Positions 37,968 through 55,265 are shown, counted from the first letter of the stretch. The stretch is 64,000 nt of DNA from Patagioenas fasciata (GCF_037038585.1 NC_092541.1:1063445-1127444); one strand, 5' to 3'. A program made the numbers and translations. The notes: generated by a model not told the origin, from the letters alone.

Positions 37968-38425
37968 CCTGGGGGCAGTTCTGTGCCCTTCACGCCAAGA
38001 AACCCTCGAGGTGCTGGAGCGAGTTGAGAGAAGGGAGCTGGTGAGGGGCTGGAGCACAAGTGTGATGGGAGCGGCTGAGGGAGCTGGGGGGTTCAGCTGG
38101 AGAACAGGAGCTGAGGGGAGACCTTCTGATCTCTGAACTGCCTGAAAGGAGCTTGGAGCCGGGGGATCGGGCTCTGCTCCCCAGGAACAAGCGCCAGGAG
38201 CAGAGGAAACGGCCTCAAGTTGCGCCAGGGGAGGTTGAGGTTGGATGTGGGGAACAATTTCTTCCCCCAAGGGCTCTGGGGCATTGGAACAGGCTGCCCA
38301 GGGCAGTGCTGGAGTCACCATCCCTGGAGGGCTGGACAGACGGACATGAGGTTCTCAGGACATGGGGTGGGGGAATGGTTGCACTCAATGAGCTTGAGGG
38401 GCTTTTCCAACCACAGAGCCACTAA
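37968..38425 (+). repeat. CR1 LINE between RPL27 and RUNDC1 (family B)
   Basis: A nearly full copy of the family B 3' region, in sense orientation, from the cttcacgccaagaaaccctc block to the cttttccaaccacagagcc end. It begins about 190 bp upstream of the inferred RPL27 transcription start. Confidence 0.93.
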
Positions 38426-38505
38426 ACAGAATGCCAGTAACAAACACAAATGACACCACAGTCACTGGAGATGGGCTCTCCCCACACGTACACTTGCTAA
38501 AGCGG

Positions 38506-38511
38506 TTTAAT
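38506..38511 (-). terminator. Candidate RUNDC1 poly(A) signal (ATTAAA)
   Basis: Minus-strand ATTAAA lies about 605 bp past the RUNDC1 stop codon and just before the CR1 at 37968-38425. It is one plausible 3' end; no AATAAA was noticed closer. Confidence 0.4.
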
Positions 38512-39115
38512 GCATCCCCTCTAAACCACCAGGCTGCTGACCATTGCACACAAAATCTGAAAAAGGAGCTCAGGGACTGCTGGGCAAAGCTGCCAGTGCC
38601 AGCCCCTCACCAGGTGGTTCGCTAAGGCGCCAGAGCAGCACAGCCCCCACACCTGCAGCTCTCAGAGCCCAGTGTTTTCACACATCCGTCCCAGGAGGAC
38701 AAGTTGCTCAAGCCCATAGAACACCCACCAGCCTGTCACACCCTTCAACAAGGGTTGTCTCACAGGGACATCATTTAGAGTGTGGTCTTCAAGGAATAAC
38801 CACACAGACACAGCGCAGGAGTGAAGCTGCATGTTCTGAGGGGATTCCCCCCACACCAACCTCTTGCTGCCATCAGCTCACCAGCAAAGCACTTCTGCTC
38901 AGAGCTGCACAAACTGGGCAGCGTGAGGTGCTGTACAGCAGCTTTGCAGCAGCAGCCTTGTAAAACACAGATTTCCAGCATCAAGACACTGTGAGAGTTC
39001 CCTAAAAGCAAACACCGATTTCAAAGAGCCCAATTTGGTCTTAAAAAAAGCCAGGCTTCTCGAGCCCAACAGCTGCCGACTTATGGAAAACGGATGATCG
39101 ACAATTAAAAATACA

Positions 39116-44552
<5,437 letters not shown>

Positions 44553-44721
44553 GCCCGGGCCCACCGGGGGACACCGCAGCTGCAGGAAGCCTCCCGGGGC
44601 ACCGGCACCACCCACCGAGAAAGCGGAGCCGCCGCAGCCGGCTCCCCACCGGCCGCACGGAACCCCGACCCGGGATGGCGGGAGCTGTCCGGTCTGCCCG
44701 TGCCCGTTACCCGCGCGGGGT

Positions 44722-44727
44722 AATAAA
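44722..44727 (+). terminator. PTGES3L poly(A) signal (AATAAA)
   Basis: AATAAA lies about 170 bp past the PTGES3L stop and about 300 bp before the AARSD1 start codon. Confidence 0.7.
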
Positions 44728-44905
44728 CACGAACCGCCGTGACCGTCTGTTCTCCGCTCGGGCTGCGCAAACCGCGCTTTCCCCCCCACTTCCCGCCACC
44801 ACCGGCACCGGGAGCGCGCGCGCCGCGCAGGCCCCGCCCACCTGCGCCGCGGCGGCCGCGACTGCCAGCCCCGTGTCCCTCCTCGGCCGCCGTCGCTACC
44901 GTTCC

Positions 44906-45018
44906 CCCGTGTCGCCGCCGTTCGCCCCGTGTCGCCGCCGTTCTCCCCGTGTCGCCGCCGTTCGCCCCGTGTCCCGCCGTTCTCCCCGTGTCCCGCCGTT
45001 CCCCCCGTGTCCCGCCGC
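44906..45018 (+). repeat. GC-rich 18-20-bp tandem repeat before AARSD1
   Basis: About six copies of a gtgtcgccgccgttcgcccc-like unit (later copies shortened to gtgtcccgccgttctcccc). The array ends 13 bp before the AARSD1 ATG at 45031, so it lies in the core promoter or 5' UTR. Confidence 0.85.
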
Positions 45019-45030
45019 CGGTTCGCGGCC

Positions 45031-48000
45031 ATGGTGTTCCAGTGCCAGCGGGACAGCTGGGCCCGGCAGGTAGCGGCGAGGCCGGGGGGCGGAGGGCGCG
45101 GGCCGGTCCTCCCGGTGCCTGCCGGCCCTCACGGCGCCGCCGTCCCCGTTACAGTTCATCACCAAGGTGGTGTCGTGCCGGGCGGCGGAGCTGCGGCCCG
45201 AGGGCGGCGGGGAGCCGGTGCGCGGCTTCCAGGTGGTGCTGGAGGACACCATCCTCTTCCCCGAGGGCGGCGGGCAGGTACGGACCGGGACCCCGGGACG
45301 GGGACACCGGGACCGGGACCGGCGGCACTGACCCCTCCGTGTCCGCAGCCGGACGATCGCGGCCTCATCGGGGACGTGCCGGTGCTGCGGGTGACCCGGC
45401 GGGGACCCGAGGCCGTTCACTTCGTCCCCGCGGCGCTGGAGCCCGGGACCAAGGTGCTGCTGTCGCTGGACTGGGAGCGGCGCTTTGACCACATGCAGCA
45501 GCATTCAGGTCCGTGGGTGCCCCCGCCGCACCGGGGGCGGCCGGTAACGCCTCACGGTGCCCCCGGTAACGCCTCACGGTGCCCCCGGTATGGGGCAAAT
45601 GTCGTGGGGAATGTCAGCAGATACAAATCTGGCCAAACATCTCTTTTCCTGCGTACTCAAAGCTGTTCCTTGTGCTTCTTTTCCAGGACAGCATCTCATC
45701 ACCGCCATCGCCGACCAGATGTTCGGATTCAAGACGACTTCATGGTGAGCAGGGAGAAGGCTCCTTTTGACCCCAGTCTCACCTCGTTTGGCCTGGAATC
45801 AAAGGATATCTCGGTTGGAAGGGACCCATCAGGACCAAGTGCCACTGTGCTGGGCTGCACATCGATAAATCCAAAGCAGCTCGGCCATTTCAGCCGAGCC
45901 CAGAGGGTCTGGGAGAGGTGGTTGAACTGGAGAGAAGCTGTGCGAAGCGTTTGCTCTGTCTTGTCCTCCTCCGGACGTTGGGTTTGTGGCCAGCGCTCCG
46001 TAAATAACAGGGAGAGGAGTTTCAGTCACCGCGTTCCCAGCAGCGCGATGGCACAAAGGGACCTTCCAGCTGTTCGTGGCTGCAGATGTTCTTTCTTGGC
46101 GCAGGGAGCTGGGCCGCCAGCGAAGCATCATCGAGCTGGACACCCCCTCCATGACAGCACAGCAAATGGACGCCCTGGAGAGGAGCGTGAATGAGAAAAT
46201 CCGGGCGAGGATACCGGTGACCGTGAGGGAGCTGCCTGCGGACGACCCCGAAATTGAGACGGTGAGTGGTGACGAGAGAACCGACGGCACCCGCGGGACC
46301 GAAACGACCGCGGCGTGGACGTCACCGTGTTTGCCGTTGTCCCCCTTTGGCCAGGTGAGAAGCCGCGGTTTGCCCGACGACCACGCGGGGCCGGTGCGGG
46401 TTATTGACATCGAAGGCGTCGACTCCAACATGTGCTGCGGGACTCACGTCTCCAACCTGAGCGACTTGCAGGTGAGGGGCGCTGAGCTGCCTTGGGACCC
46501 TCAGCAGAAGCCCCTGGGATCCACAGAAACTGTCCTGATAGTGAAGGGGGTGGCGGGAGCCCCGTGCTGGGTGAGGTCCAGGGAGTGGAGATCAAATTCT
46601 AGAGTTGTCTTTAAGTGTTTCTTTCATTTCAGTCGTTTGTCGCCGTCTGTATCCCAGCAGAGACATCCAAGTCTTACTACAAAACTATTCATTCCACCAT
46701 ATCCCCACCCCTTTTTTTTTTAATACATTGATCTTATGCTTGATTTTCATCAGTTTTTCGCTGGCGGAGAGTCAATATTCACAAGGAGGTGTAGTCTCGT
46801 AGGAACTCACCACCTGCTCATTTGCTTTTTAAGGTTATTAAACTCCTTGGCACAGAAAAAGGGAAAAAGAACAAAACCAACCTGGTTTTCCTGGCAGGAA
46901 ACAGAGTGCTGAAGGCAATGGAGCAAAGCCACAGCACGGAGAAGGCTCTGACCTCGCTGCTCAAGTGAGACCCTGTCTGCTTTGATTCGTCTTTACTGTT
47001 TCTTCTGACAAATATCACATAAGCCTCAGGGTGCATCTGCACAGGGGTTTTTATGGTGTTCTCTGCTTTTGTTCCTCTAAGAAATCCTTCGTCCTCCAGA
47101 CCAGCCATCCAAATTCTCCCTGTTCTTTCAGAAATGGACCGGGCGAGCACGTGGAGGCTGTGAAGAGGCTGCAAAGTTCTGTGAAGCTGCTTCAGAAGGT
47201 ACGAGGGTGGCTGAGAAAAGCAGGTTGTGGCTGTTTCTCACAGACCTGAGCTTTACTCATGATGGGAGGTGAATCGTGGGCATCAGCTTTTCTGGCTGTG
47301 ATGAAAACCGCTCCAATGCTTGGAACACAACTCAGTTTGCGCGGCGATTTCTCCACCTGCAGGACAGCTTATTTGCTTTTGTTTCAGAATAACCTGAACC
47401 TGCTCCGAGACATGGCTGTTCTGATAGCCCGGGACTTCAAAAGCAAACCTGCTCAGAGTCAGCTCTTCGTGTTACACCGGTACGGGGCAGTTCGGGGAAA
47501 AGGGTGACGTGGGATCTTAGTGTTTGGTGGCATTTGCATCTCTCTGACACCTGCCAGCTTGGGTCTCAAGCAGCGATATAAAGGGGGTGAACAGAATTTT
47601 AAAGCTGCCTCAGCCTGCTGGAGGGTTGTGTAATAAAGAGACGTGTGAGCAATTCGGTCTCTGAATTCTGGGTTTATAGCCAAGAAATAACTATGTCTGT
47701 CTGATTTCTGTCTGCCCTTGGCGTTTTCAAATAAAACTGAGGAGCCCTCTTCCTGAAAGAGAAACACTTGAATAATTCCTAAGATGTCCACAAACGCACA
47801 GTGAGGATTTAGCTACAGAGAAGAAAATTGATCTCCATTTAAGAGCAAGAGGCCAAAATCCCAGAGCTGCTCAGGCCTTTGGTTTCTGGTTGATGGTTTG
47901 GGCTCTTTTTGCTTCTTTCTGAACTGCTTTTTTCTTTTTCACCCGTTGCTGCAGGAAAGAGGGTGACTCTGAATTTATGAACATCATCGCCAATGAGATT

Positions 48001-48785
48001 GGGACAGAGGTGAGTCACTGCTGTCACTAAACCTGCCACCACCGCCTTCGTCGTCCAAGCCGGCTTCGCTTTGTCCTGTAGGCACAACCTACAGCGCTGT
48101 GTCCTTTCCTAAGGGTCCTGTGTCCCTGTCCCCTCCCAGTCACAGAGGGTTATTCTGGTTATTCTGGAGTCCAATCTGTCCCTAGGAAACGCTGCTGTTC
48201 CTGACTGTGGGAGATGAAAAGGAAGCAGGACTCTTCCTTCTAGCCGGACCTGTTGAAGCGGTTGAAAATTTGGGTCCCAGGTAACGCGTTCTGTGGTTTC
48301 TTTAGGAAGAATTCTGATGTTGGATAAGCTGAGCGGTATCAGTGCAAGTACCTGGTCAGGGCAACCCTGGTGTCGATACTGGGGATGGAGGGATGGAGAG
48401 AAGCCCTGAGACGGCTGGGATGTTCAGCCTGGAGAAGAGAAGCTCCAGGGGCACCTTATTGCACCGTTCCCTATTTAAGAGGAGCCGATAAGAAAGATGG
48501 GGACAGGCTTTTTAGCAGGGCCTGTTGCAACAGGACAAGGGGGTGATGCTTTTAAAGCAAAGGATGAGCTCTGAAGGTCCCTTCCAACCCAGACTGCTCT
48601 GTGATTCTATAATCCGGACGCGGATCTTTGCTCTCCGCTGTCATTGCAGGGTGGCCGAGCTGCTGGGAGGCAAAGGAGCTGGGAAGCGCGGCCGCTTCCA
48701 GGGCAAGGCGACCCAGATGAGCCGGCGAGGAGAAGCGCAGGCTCTGCTCCAGGAATTCCTCAGCCACCGAAGCCCCGAAGCGTAA
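45031..48785 (+). CDS. AARSD1: AARSD1, alanyl-tRNA editing protein (AlaX-type)
   Basis: AARSD1 is a free-standing homologue of the AlaRS editing domain that removes Ser (or Gly) wrongly attached to tRNA-Ala. Exons: 45031-45069, 45155-45277, 45349-45508, 45687-45744, 46105-46261, 46355-46471, 46834-46964, 47132-47198, 47388-47479, 47955-48009, 48186-48280, 48650-48785. The sum is 1230 nt, 409 residues (human 412). It starts MVFQCQRDSWARQ. FPEGGGQPDDRG marks the AlaX N-terminal fold. The zinc-site motifs are intact: H-S-G-Q-H in HSGQHLITAIADQ and C-C-G-T-H in SNMCCGTHVSNLSDLQ. The C-terminal part carries VIKLLGTEKGKKNKT, KEGDSEFMNIIANEIG and a DHHA1-like glycine-rich end (LLGGKGAGKRGRFQGKA). 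Intron 11 holds a CR1. AATAAA at 48853-48858 and 48864-48869 mark the 3' end. Confidence 0.97.
45800..45870 (-). repeat. Possible short CR1 remnant in AARSD1 intron 4
   Basis: tcggttggaagggacccatc followed by ctgtgctgggctgcaca resembles the inverted CR1 3' end. It is short and diverged, so the call is weak. Confidence 0.4.
48390..48618 (+). repeat. CR1 LINE in AARSD1 intron 11
   Basis: Sense-orientation CR1 3' region with cagcctggagaagagaagct, gcctgttgcaacaggacaag and the terminal gctctgtgattctataa. It ends about 30 bp before AARSD1 exon 12, so it may provide part of the acceptor region. Confidence 0.88.
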
Positions 48786-48852
48786 GAAACAACTCCCGAA
48801 GTAGAGCTGTTCTGCCCGCTTCGCGTAATCTCCACCAATTTCTCCACCAGAG

Positions 48853-48869
48853 AATAAAGATGTAATAAA
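48853..48869 (+). terminator. AARSD1 poly(A) signals, two AATAAA
   Basis: Two AATAAA hexamers (48853-48858 and 48864-48869) lie about 70-85 bp past the stop codon. Confidence 0.85.
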
Positions 48870-49435
48870 ATAACAGCTGGTGTGCATCTGTGCTGTGTGA
48901 GCTCGTTTGGTGCTGGTGGGAAGCTGGAGGAGGGGATCTGCCATGCACACTTTGCTGCACGGGTTCTTCCATTGCCTCAGGGACAGGGTGCACAGTTCTC
49001 AGCGACCAGAAGCAGTCATTATTAACCATTTCCTAGGCTTCCTAAAGCAGAGTGGAGCCTCCTGGCGTGCAGCTCGCTGGGACTTTTCACTTTGTACCAG
49101 CTGCTGAAGAGTAACTGCTTTCTTTTGTTCATAATATGGATGCCTCTAAAAAATTAGAATAGTGGTTAAAGCAGAGGGTTTGAGGATGATATTTGCCAGG
49201 AAGTGCAGAGAAATTCAATCGAGCTTTTGCTGCTGAAATTTTGTAGGGAGAAGAAGGAAGGAAAGGTGGCAGGAATTGGAGCTCAGAGGGGTAGAGCAGG
49301 AACTGATGCTCAGATCAGTAAATCCCCCTTGAAAGACCAAAGTAAGTGGGTCAGCAGTTATCGGTGCCTGAGACAGAACCAGGAGGCAAGAAAACAAGAT
49401 GCTGTTGTCAAACCTGTGAGCAAGGAAGGGAGGGG
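48870..49435. other. Convergent AARSD1-G6PC1 gap
   Basis: No coding segment or RNA gene was recognised between the AARSD1 poly(A) signals and the CR1 at 49436. This is where the two genes' 3' ends face each other. Confidence 0.5.
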
Positions 49436-49638
49436 ACAGCCTGTTCCAGTGCCCCACAGCCCTGTGGGGAAGAAATTGTTCCTAAATCCAACCTCACCCT
49501 CCCCTGGCGCAACTTGAGGCCGTTTCCTCTGCTCCTGGCGCTTGTTCCTGGGGAGCAGAGCCCGACCCCCCTGGCTCCAAGCTCCTTTCAGGCAGCTCAG
49601 AGATCAGAAGGTCTCCCCTCAGCTCCTGTTCTCCAGAT
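49436..49638 (-). repeat. CR1 LINE fragment near G6PC1 3' end (family B)
   Basis: Antisense piece covering the aagaaattgttcctaaatcc to tcagctcctgttctccag blocks. The CR1 3' terminus is missing, so it is truncated at both ends. Confidence 0.9.
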
Positions 49639-49786
49639 GCTGCATTTGGGTGAGCGGTGCTGGATTCTGTGCCAGCATCACCCACCGACCCCCCTCCAGA
49701 GCTGAGCAGCAGCTCTGTGCCTGCAGCTCCGGGGCTGCTCAGCGCCAGCAGGATGCCCAAACTCCCCAGCTAAACACACCTTCGGC

Positions 49787-49792
49787 TTTAAT
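49787..49792 (-). terminator. Candidate G6PC1 poly(A) signal (ATTAAA)
   Basis: Minus-strand ATTAAA lies about 605 bp past the G6PC1 stop codon. A purine/pyrimidine-rich tatatg-type stretch lies just upstream in the transcript (about 49815-49865). Confidence 0.45.
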
Positions 49793-50397
49793 AAAACACC
49801 TCTTGTTTACAGACACATCCATATGTATATGTGTATACAGGTACGTGTTATATACACACATATGCATACGTGTACCCCGTGCTGCTTCACACAGCTGCCA
49901 ATACTGAACCCCTCAGGGCTGGGGGGGCTCCCACAAGCCAGTGTTTTGTCTCCAAATCACAGTTTCTGCCCGTTGCTGTAACAGCTGCCTCGCCAGCAGA
50001 CCCCGAGCATCCACGGGTGAGCACCCACGGGTGAGCGCCCCGCTCCTGGTGCTGCCGTCCCCAGCCCTGTGCTTGGAGCTGGCGCATCCCCATGAGCCGC
50101 AGGGGAGCACAGGGTCCTCCCTGGGCTGATGTCCCCAATCTGTGGGTGCGGGAAGGGCAGCAGGAGAGCCCTGGGAGCATGGGGACCAGCTGGCCTCATG
50201 TCCCCCAAGCCTACGGCACAACCGGCATCGCGTGTCCGTGCCGCGGGAGCCGTCGGGCAGTGCCACCAGCCCAGCCTTTGCTCTCACCTCCCGGTGCGGA
50301 GCCAGTCTGCGCGGATTCAGCGGGGAGCAAACAGCGGCTGGGGTGCACCCATAGTCTGGTGACTGTCCCCGAGGTGGCCACCTGCTTGGGGACACCC

Positions 50398-53300
50398 CTA
50401 GACGCCCTTCTTGTCCTGCGTGGCCAGGAGCTGCGAGACGCAGTAGGGGATGAGGCCGGCGGTGGCCAGCGGCACGGCCGCGCTCTTGCAGAACGAGAGG
50501 ACGTAGAAGAGCAGCTGCATGTGGGCCGGCGGCTTGAAGGCGTCGAAGAGATGGAGGACGAGGAGGGAGGTGACGGCGCAGCCCAGGCGGAAGGGGAGAT
50601 GCTGGCCCTGCTTCCCCCGGCAGCTCTCCAGGTACATGTGGGAGTTGAGCGCCAGCCCCAGCCCGAAGAGGATGCCCAGGTTACGGAGGAGGCTGGCGAA
50701 GGGGGTGGTGTCCATGTGGACCCACTCGGGGCGGTCGCACCACCTCTGCGCCTTCTCCAGAGTCCAGAGCAGGTCCACGCCGAGCGCCCGCAGCAGCAGG
50801 TAGAAACCCAGGGCGAAGGTGAAGAGGAAGAGGGTGATGCCCAGGTACCGGCGGAGGCTGGCGTGGTAGATGCAGCGGACGTGCTGGAAGGTCTTGGCCA
50901 CGGCCATCCCTGCAGGTAAGGAAGCAGGAGAGGAGGGGGGGACAGTCAGGGGACAATCGCCTGCCTTGGGGTGGTGGGGACATGTTCCAGGGGCCACCCA
51001 GGTGCTGCCTGTCCCAACAGCCACCGCTGCATCCCATCACCTGCAGATTCTGCTCCCTCAGGCAGTGACACCCCCGTCACACCCCGAGCCTGCCCTGCCT
51101 GTGCCTTCCAGCCACGCTCACAGACTTGCGGGGACAGACTTTTGAGCAGGGCCTGTTGTGATAGGACAAGGGGTGATGGTTTTAAACTAAAGGAGGGAGA
51201 TTCAGGCGGACATGAGGAAGGAATTGTTGTCCTTGAGGGTGGTGAGAGCCTGGCTCAGGTTCCCAGGGAGGTGGTGGATGAACCATCCCTGGAGACATCC
51301 CAGGCCAGGCTGGACGGGGCTCTGAGCACCCTGAGCTGGTGAAGATGTCCCTGTCATGGCAGGGCGGGCACTGGGGGAGCTTTGGAGGTCACTTCAACCC
51401 AATCCATCCTGTGTTTCACTGTCCCTCAGAGCCTGGCAGCAGCTGCCATTGCCATGCCCGCCCACCTGGGGCTCATGGCTCAAAGGGGACAGGGACAAAG
51501 GCCCATCCTGCCCACGATGACACTTCAGAGCCACAGCCACAGCTTCATGTCACAACCCTCACATCTCTGCGAGACCGTGTGCCCGTCCCAGCGGTGCTGT
51601 GGCCCAGCACGGTGGTGCAATGGGGACGGAATGGCGGGGTCCATGCACTCACCTGAGATGACCCCTGCGATGACCTGATGGGGGAAGTGAGCGGCGATGA
51701 AGACTCGGGACAGGCAGACGCAGACTTGAACGGCCCAGAACCCCGTCCAAAGCACCGTCCACAGCACCCTGCGAGGGGCAGGCGGCCACGTCAGCGCCAG
51801 GGCCGGCTCGAGGGCATCGCCATCATGTCCCCAGCCACCCGACGAGCCCATCCTCGTGCACACCCGACGAGCCCATCCTCGTGCACACCCCACCACGGTG
51901 CCATGGTCTGGCTGCCCACAGCCGTGTGCCCGTCAGCGCTGCCCAGCATGGCTGGCTTTGGACCCTTACCGATATTTGAGCGTCCTCGACTGCTTCTTCC
52001 CGGCGGCAGCGGAGAGGATGGCCGTCACCATGACATAGTACACGCCCGCTGCGCCCATGGCGTGGCCGGAGGGGCTCCCTGGGATGGAGGAGATCGGCAG
52101 GTCAGACCCCGCTTTGTGCCTGGGGGGCTCCCCGGCAGCAGCCCAGGTCCCTGGGGCTGTGGCACTGGGTGACACGGCACTGGGCAACATGGCACCGAGC
52201 ACCTGTCCCCTGGTAGTTGCGGTGCCACCTCCACGGCAGGCGCCCGGTTCCCCCAGCGCTGGAGAGGGACAGCACGGCAGGGACAGTGTGGGAATGGGGC
52301 TCTGGCTCCATGGTCTGTCTGCCAGGTGGGAGTGGGCAGAGGGCACGGGGCAGAGGGCACTGAGCATCCCTGATGACTTCTACACTGAGGGTGGTGAGAG
52401 CCTGGCCCGGGTACCCAGAGGGGTGGTGGATGAACCATCCCTGGAGACATCTCAGGCCAGGCTGGATGGGGCTCTGAGCACCCTGAGCTGGTGAAGATGT
52501 CCCTGTCATGGCAGGGGGGGCACTGGGGATGCTGGGAAGGTCCCTTCAACACAAACTGTTCTGTGATTCTATGACGGCTCACACCGAGCACGCCGGAGTC
52601 GCCTGCGGCCCATCCCCAGCTCCCCTGGAAAACCATGGGCAAAGTACAGACAGAGCCACCCTGGAAGCAGCTGAGCCCCTTCCCGTGAGCAGCTGCCCAC
52701 GTTAGTGCCACGAGGGACAGCACGGCCAAGGCTGCGGCTGAGCACGAGCAGGGTTTGTGCTGCAGCTCCACGTCTGCGCCGGGGTCAAGGTCTGCTCCGC
52801 GCAGGGGCTGTCCTGCCTCCACCCGGCAGCACCGCGGGGACAACGCCGCGGTTTGGTGACAACAGCCGGGGACGTGTGCCACCGGTGGGCTGTCAGCCGC
52901 CACACCAGCCATGCCAGCACCCCCCTCCCTGCAGGGACTGAGACCCGGAGTTGGGAGCCGCATGTGCACGTCCCCATGGACAAGTGCTCACTGTCCCCAC
53001 TGGGGCTGGGGGACCTACAGGGGCTGGGAACCATACCAGGGCCGGTCTCGCAGGTGAGCGGGAACTGCTGGATCTCTGGGGCGGAGGTGTTGCTGTAATA
53101 GTTCGTCTCATGGACCCACCAGTACGGCCTCTCCCCAAAAAGGATCCTGCAAAGAAAGAGTGGAGGCTGTGGGGTCCTGGGCAGCAGAGCAGGTGGGTAC
53201 GGCTGCGGTTCCAGCTCTGGCCTGGGAGCTGGAAGAGGCAAAGAACCCAGGGGTGGTCCAGGGTGACCCATCAGACACAGCATCCCGCCGGCTGCTCGCT

Positions 53301-54380
53301 CCCAACAGCCGCCACTGCACGTCCGTGTCCCTGTCCCCATGTCCTGAAGGGGAAGAACAAAAGCTTCCCGGGAGCAAATCAACACGCTGAGAAAGAGGAA
53401 CAGTGTCTGCTTCTTCTACATCATTTTCAGACTAAGAGCAACCGTCTCATGGTGGCATCAGAGGCCACTCGTCCCTGTCACACGTGCAGGCAGCGTGGGG
53501 GATTCGAGCTGTGGGGAGGATGCAGCGCTGGAGCAGCCGGCTCACCCCCCAGGGACATGGGACACAACCCATGCACAGGGGCACAGGCAGCCCCAAAACC
53601 TGGGGACGCTGAAATACAGCGGTGGGGACGGCACCACGCTGGTCCAGCACCCCTGTGGCCACAGGTACCACAGCGGGCACAACAGCCACAGCTACCAGCT
53701 GGCAGGGTGGATCATCCCCCCGGTACAACGATGCCATCCCGTGCCCAAAGCGGTGGCCGGGTCCCTCACATGCTCCCGCCATGGCTCCTTTTGTGTTAAA
53801 GGTGCCAGCATCACCAGGAAGGGGATATCAGTGCAAAACACTCGCCTAAAAGATCAGGGATGCATCAAGCCCTGATCCTGCACATCAGACCCATGCCAGC
53901 CCACCCCCATGTCCCCCCCACCATGGCAGGAGGCTCCGTGCAGCCCCAGCTGATGGTAAAGGGCTCTGTTTGCTGGAGGCTCCATCTCTGTGCCCGGCTC
54001 GGGGAGGAGCGACCACCACCACTGCCAAGCTGGGAGCCGAGTCCTGCTCTTTGGTTTATACCGGCGCCACGGTTGACAACGCACATCTGGCTCGTGTTGG
54101 TCCAGCTGTGCCAACACGCCCAGCGGGAGCCGTCACACAGGGGCACTCACCACTTGAAGACGAGGTTGAGCCAGTCGCCGATCACGGCCACCCAGATAAG
54201 CCTGACGCCCACCGACTCGCTAACGTGGAACCAGATGGGGAAGAGGACGAAGAAAGCGTTCCGGAGGTCAGCGGCGAAGGAGATGAAAAGGAACCAGTCC
54301 TGGGAGCCCTGGAAATGCTGCTGCAGCCAGCGCGTCGCCTGGATGCCCGAGTCGTGCAGGACGTTCATGCCGCTCTCCAT
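50398..54380 (-). CDS. G6PC1: G6PC1, glucose-6-phosphatase catalytic subunit
   Basis: G6PC1 is the ER multi-pass enzyme that hydrolyses glucose-6-phosphate in the last step of gluconeogenesis and glycogenolysis, working with the SLC37A4 transporter. Exons: 54380-54151, 53146-53037, 52078-51970, 51768-51653, 50909-50398. Sizes 230, 110, 109, 116 and 512 match the human coding exons apart from one extra codon in exon 3. The total is 358 residues (human 357). The start [14 protein letters not shown] parallels human MEEGMNVLHD, so this ATG is preferred over one 45 bp upstream. The phosphatase signature is intact: Lys76 and Arg83 ([13 protein letters not shown]), His119 (SPSGHAMG), and Arg171/His177 ([13 protein letters not shown]). 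Hydrophobic membrane segments recur throughout. The C-terminus KKGV is a KKxx ER-retrieval signal. Introns 3 and 4 each carry a CR1. Confidence 0.97.
51135..51418 (+). repeat. CR1 LINE in G6PC1 intron 4 (family A)
   Basis: It runs from the gagcagggcctgttgtgata block to the cacttcaacccaatccatcc end. It is antisense to G6PC1. Confidence 0.92.
52385..52578 (+). repeat. CR1 LINE in G6PC1 intron 2 (family A)
   Basis: A 3'-end copy from gagggtggtgagagcctggc to the terminal gttctgtgattctatgac. It is antisense to G6PC1 and lies between exons 2 and 3. Confidence 0.92.
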
Positions 54381-54438
54381 CCTCCTCGGCCGCCGCTGCC
54401 CTCGGCGCAGCTCGGCCGTCCCCACCGCGCCGCCGCCG

Positions 54439-54465
54439 TTTTATACCCTGCGGGCTCTTGTTTGC
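54439..54465 (-). promoter_or_regulatory. G6PC1 TATA box and adjacent forkhead-like site
   Basis: On the minus strand TATAAAA (54445-54439) lies about 60 bp upstream of the ATG, implying a 5' UTR of roughly 30-35 bp. A forkhead core GCAAACAA (54465-54458) sits 12 bp upstream of it. FOXO/FOXA control of the mammalian G6PC1 promoter is well known; function of this particular site is inferred. Confidence 0.55.
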
Positions 54466-54879
54466 CGCGGGCAGGTCGCTTGTCCCAGCGCTGATCTTTG
54501 GACCCAAAACCACTTTTGCCAAAGGTGCATCACCCGGGGCGGGGGGTTGTTGCAAACATTGCTTGGAACAAGTTACATAAAAGGGAAAAAACAGGCTGCG
54601 AGGGCGCGTGGAGCGTGGGGTGCTCCGACAACAGCACCTTAACCCTTCCCAGCATCGTCTGCTGTCCATGCATGGGGGATCCTGCATCACTTCTAGGGGG
54701 TCCTGTAGCCCCTGCTCCTCCTGAACAGCAGTTCAGCTGCTGCTGCTGAACCGCAGCATTTGCTCCGTTATCAGGGAGGAGATTCAAGCACCTGCGCTCG
54801 GTGTGAACGGCACCACTGAGCTGCTGTGGCTTTTGTCTGTTTCCTCTGCCATTGCCCCAAGCAGCACTGGAGCATCACG

Positions 54880-55265
54880 AGGATACCCAGGAACATCATA
54901 GGGATACTCCAAAGCATCACAGGGATACTCAGGAACACCACAGGGATACTCTGAAGCATCACAGGGATACCCAGGAACACCACAGGGATACTCCAAAGCA
55001 TCACAGGGATACCCAGGAACACCACAGGGATGCTCCGAAGCATCACAGGGATACCCAGGAACACCACAGGGATGCTCCGAAGCATCACAGGGATACTCCA
55101 AAGCATCACAGAGATACCCAGGAACACCACAGGGATACTCCAAAGCATCACAGAGATACCCAGGAACACCACAGGGATACTCCGAAGCATCACAGGGATA
55201 CTCCAAAGCATCACAGGGATACCCAGGAACACCACAGGGATACTCCGAAGCATCACAAGGCTACC
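54880..55265 (+). repeat. Minisatellite, 42-bp unit of two 21-bp halves, about nine copies
   Basis: The unit alternates atcacagggatacccaggaa(c) and accacagggatactccaaag(c). The 21-bp half repeat is still clear within each unit. Because 21 is a multiple of three and the unit lacks stops in several frames, long open frames run through it on both strands. It lies about 500 bp upstream of the G6PC1 start codon. Confidence 0.95.

Noticed and set aside
48870-49435. Possible extra exon downstream of AARSD1
   Set aside because: The AARSD1 protein is complete at 48785 with poly(A) signals directly after, and nothing here resembles a coding exon.
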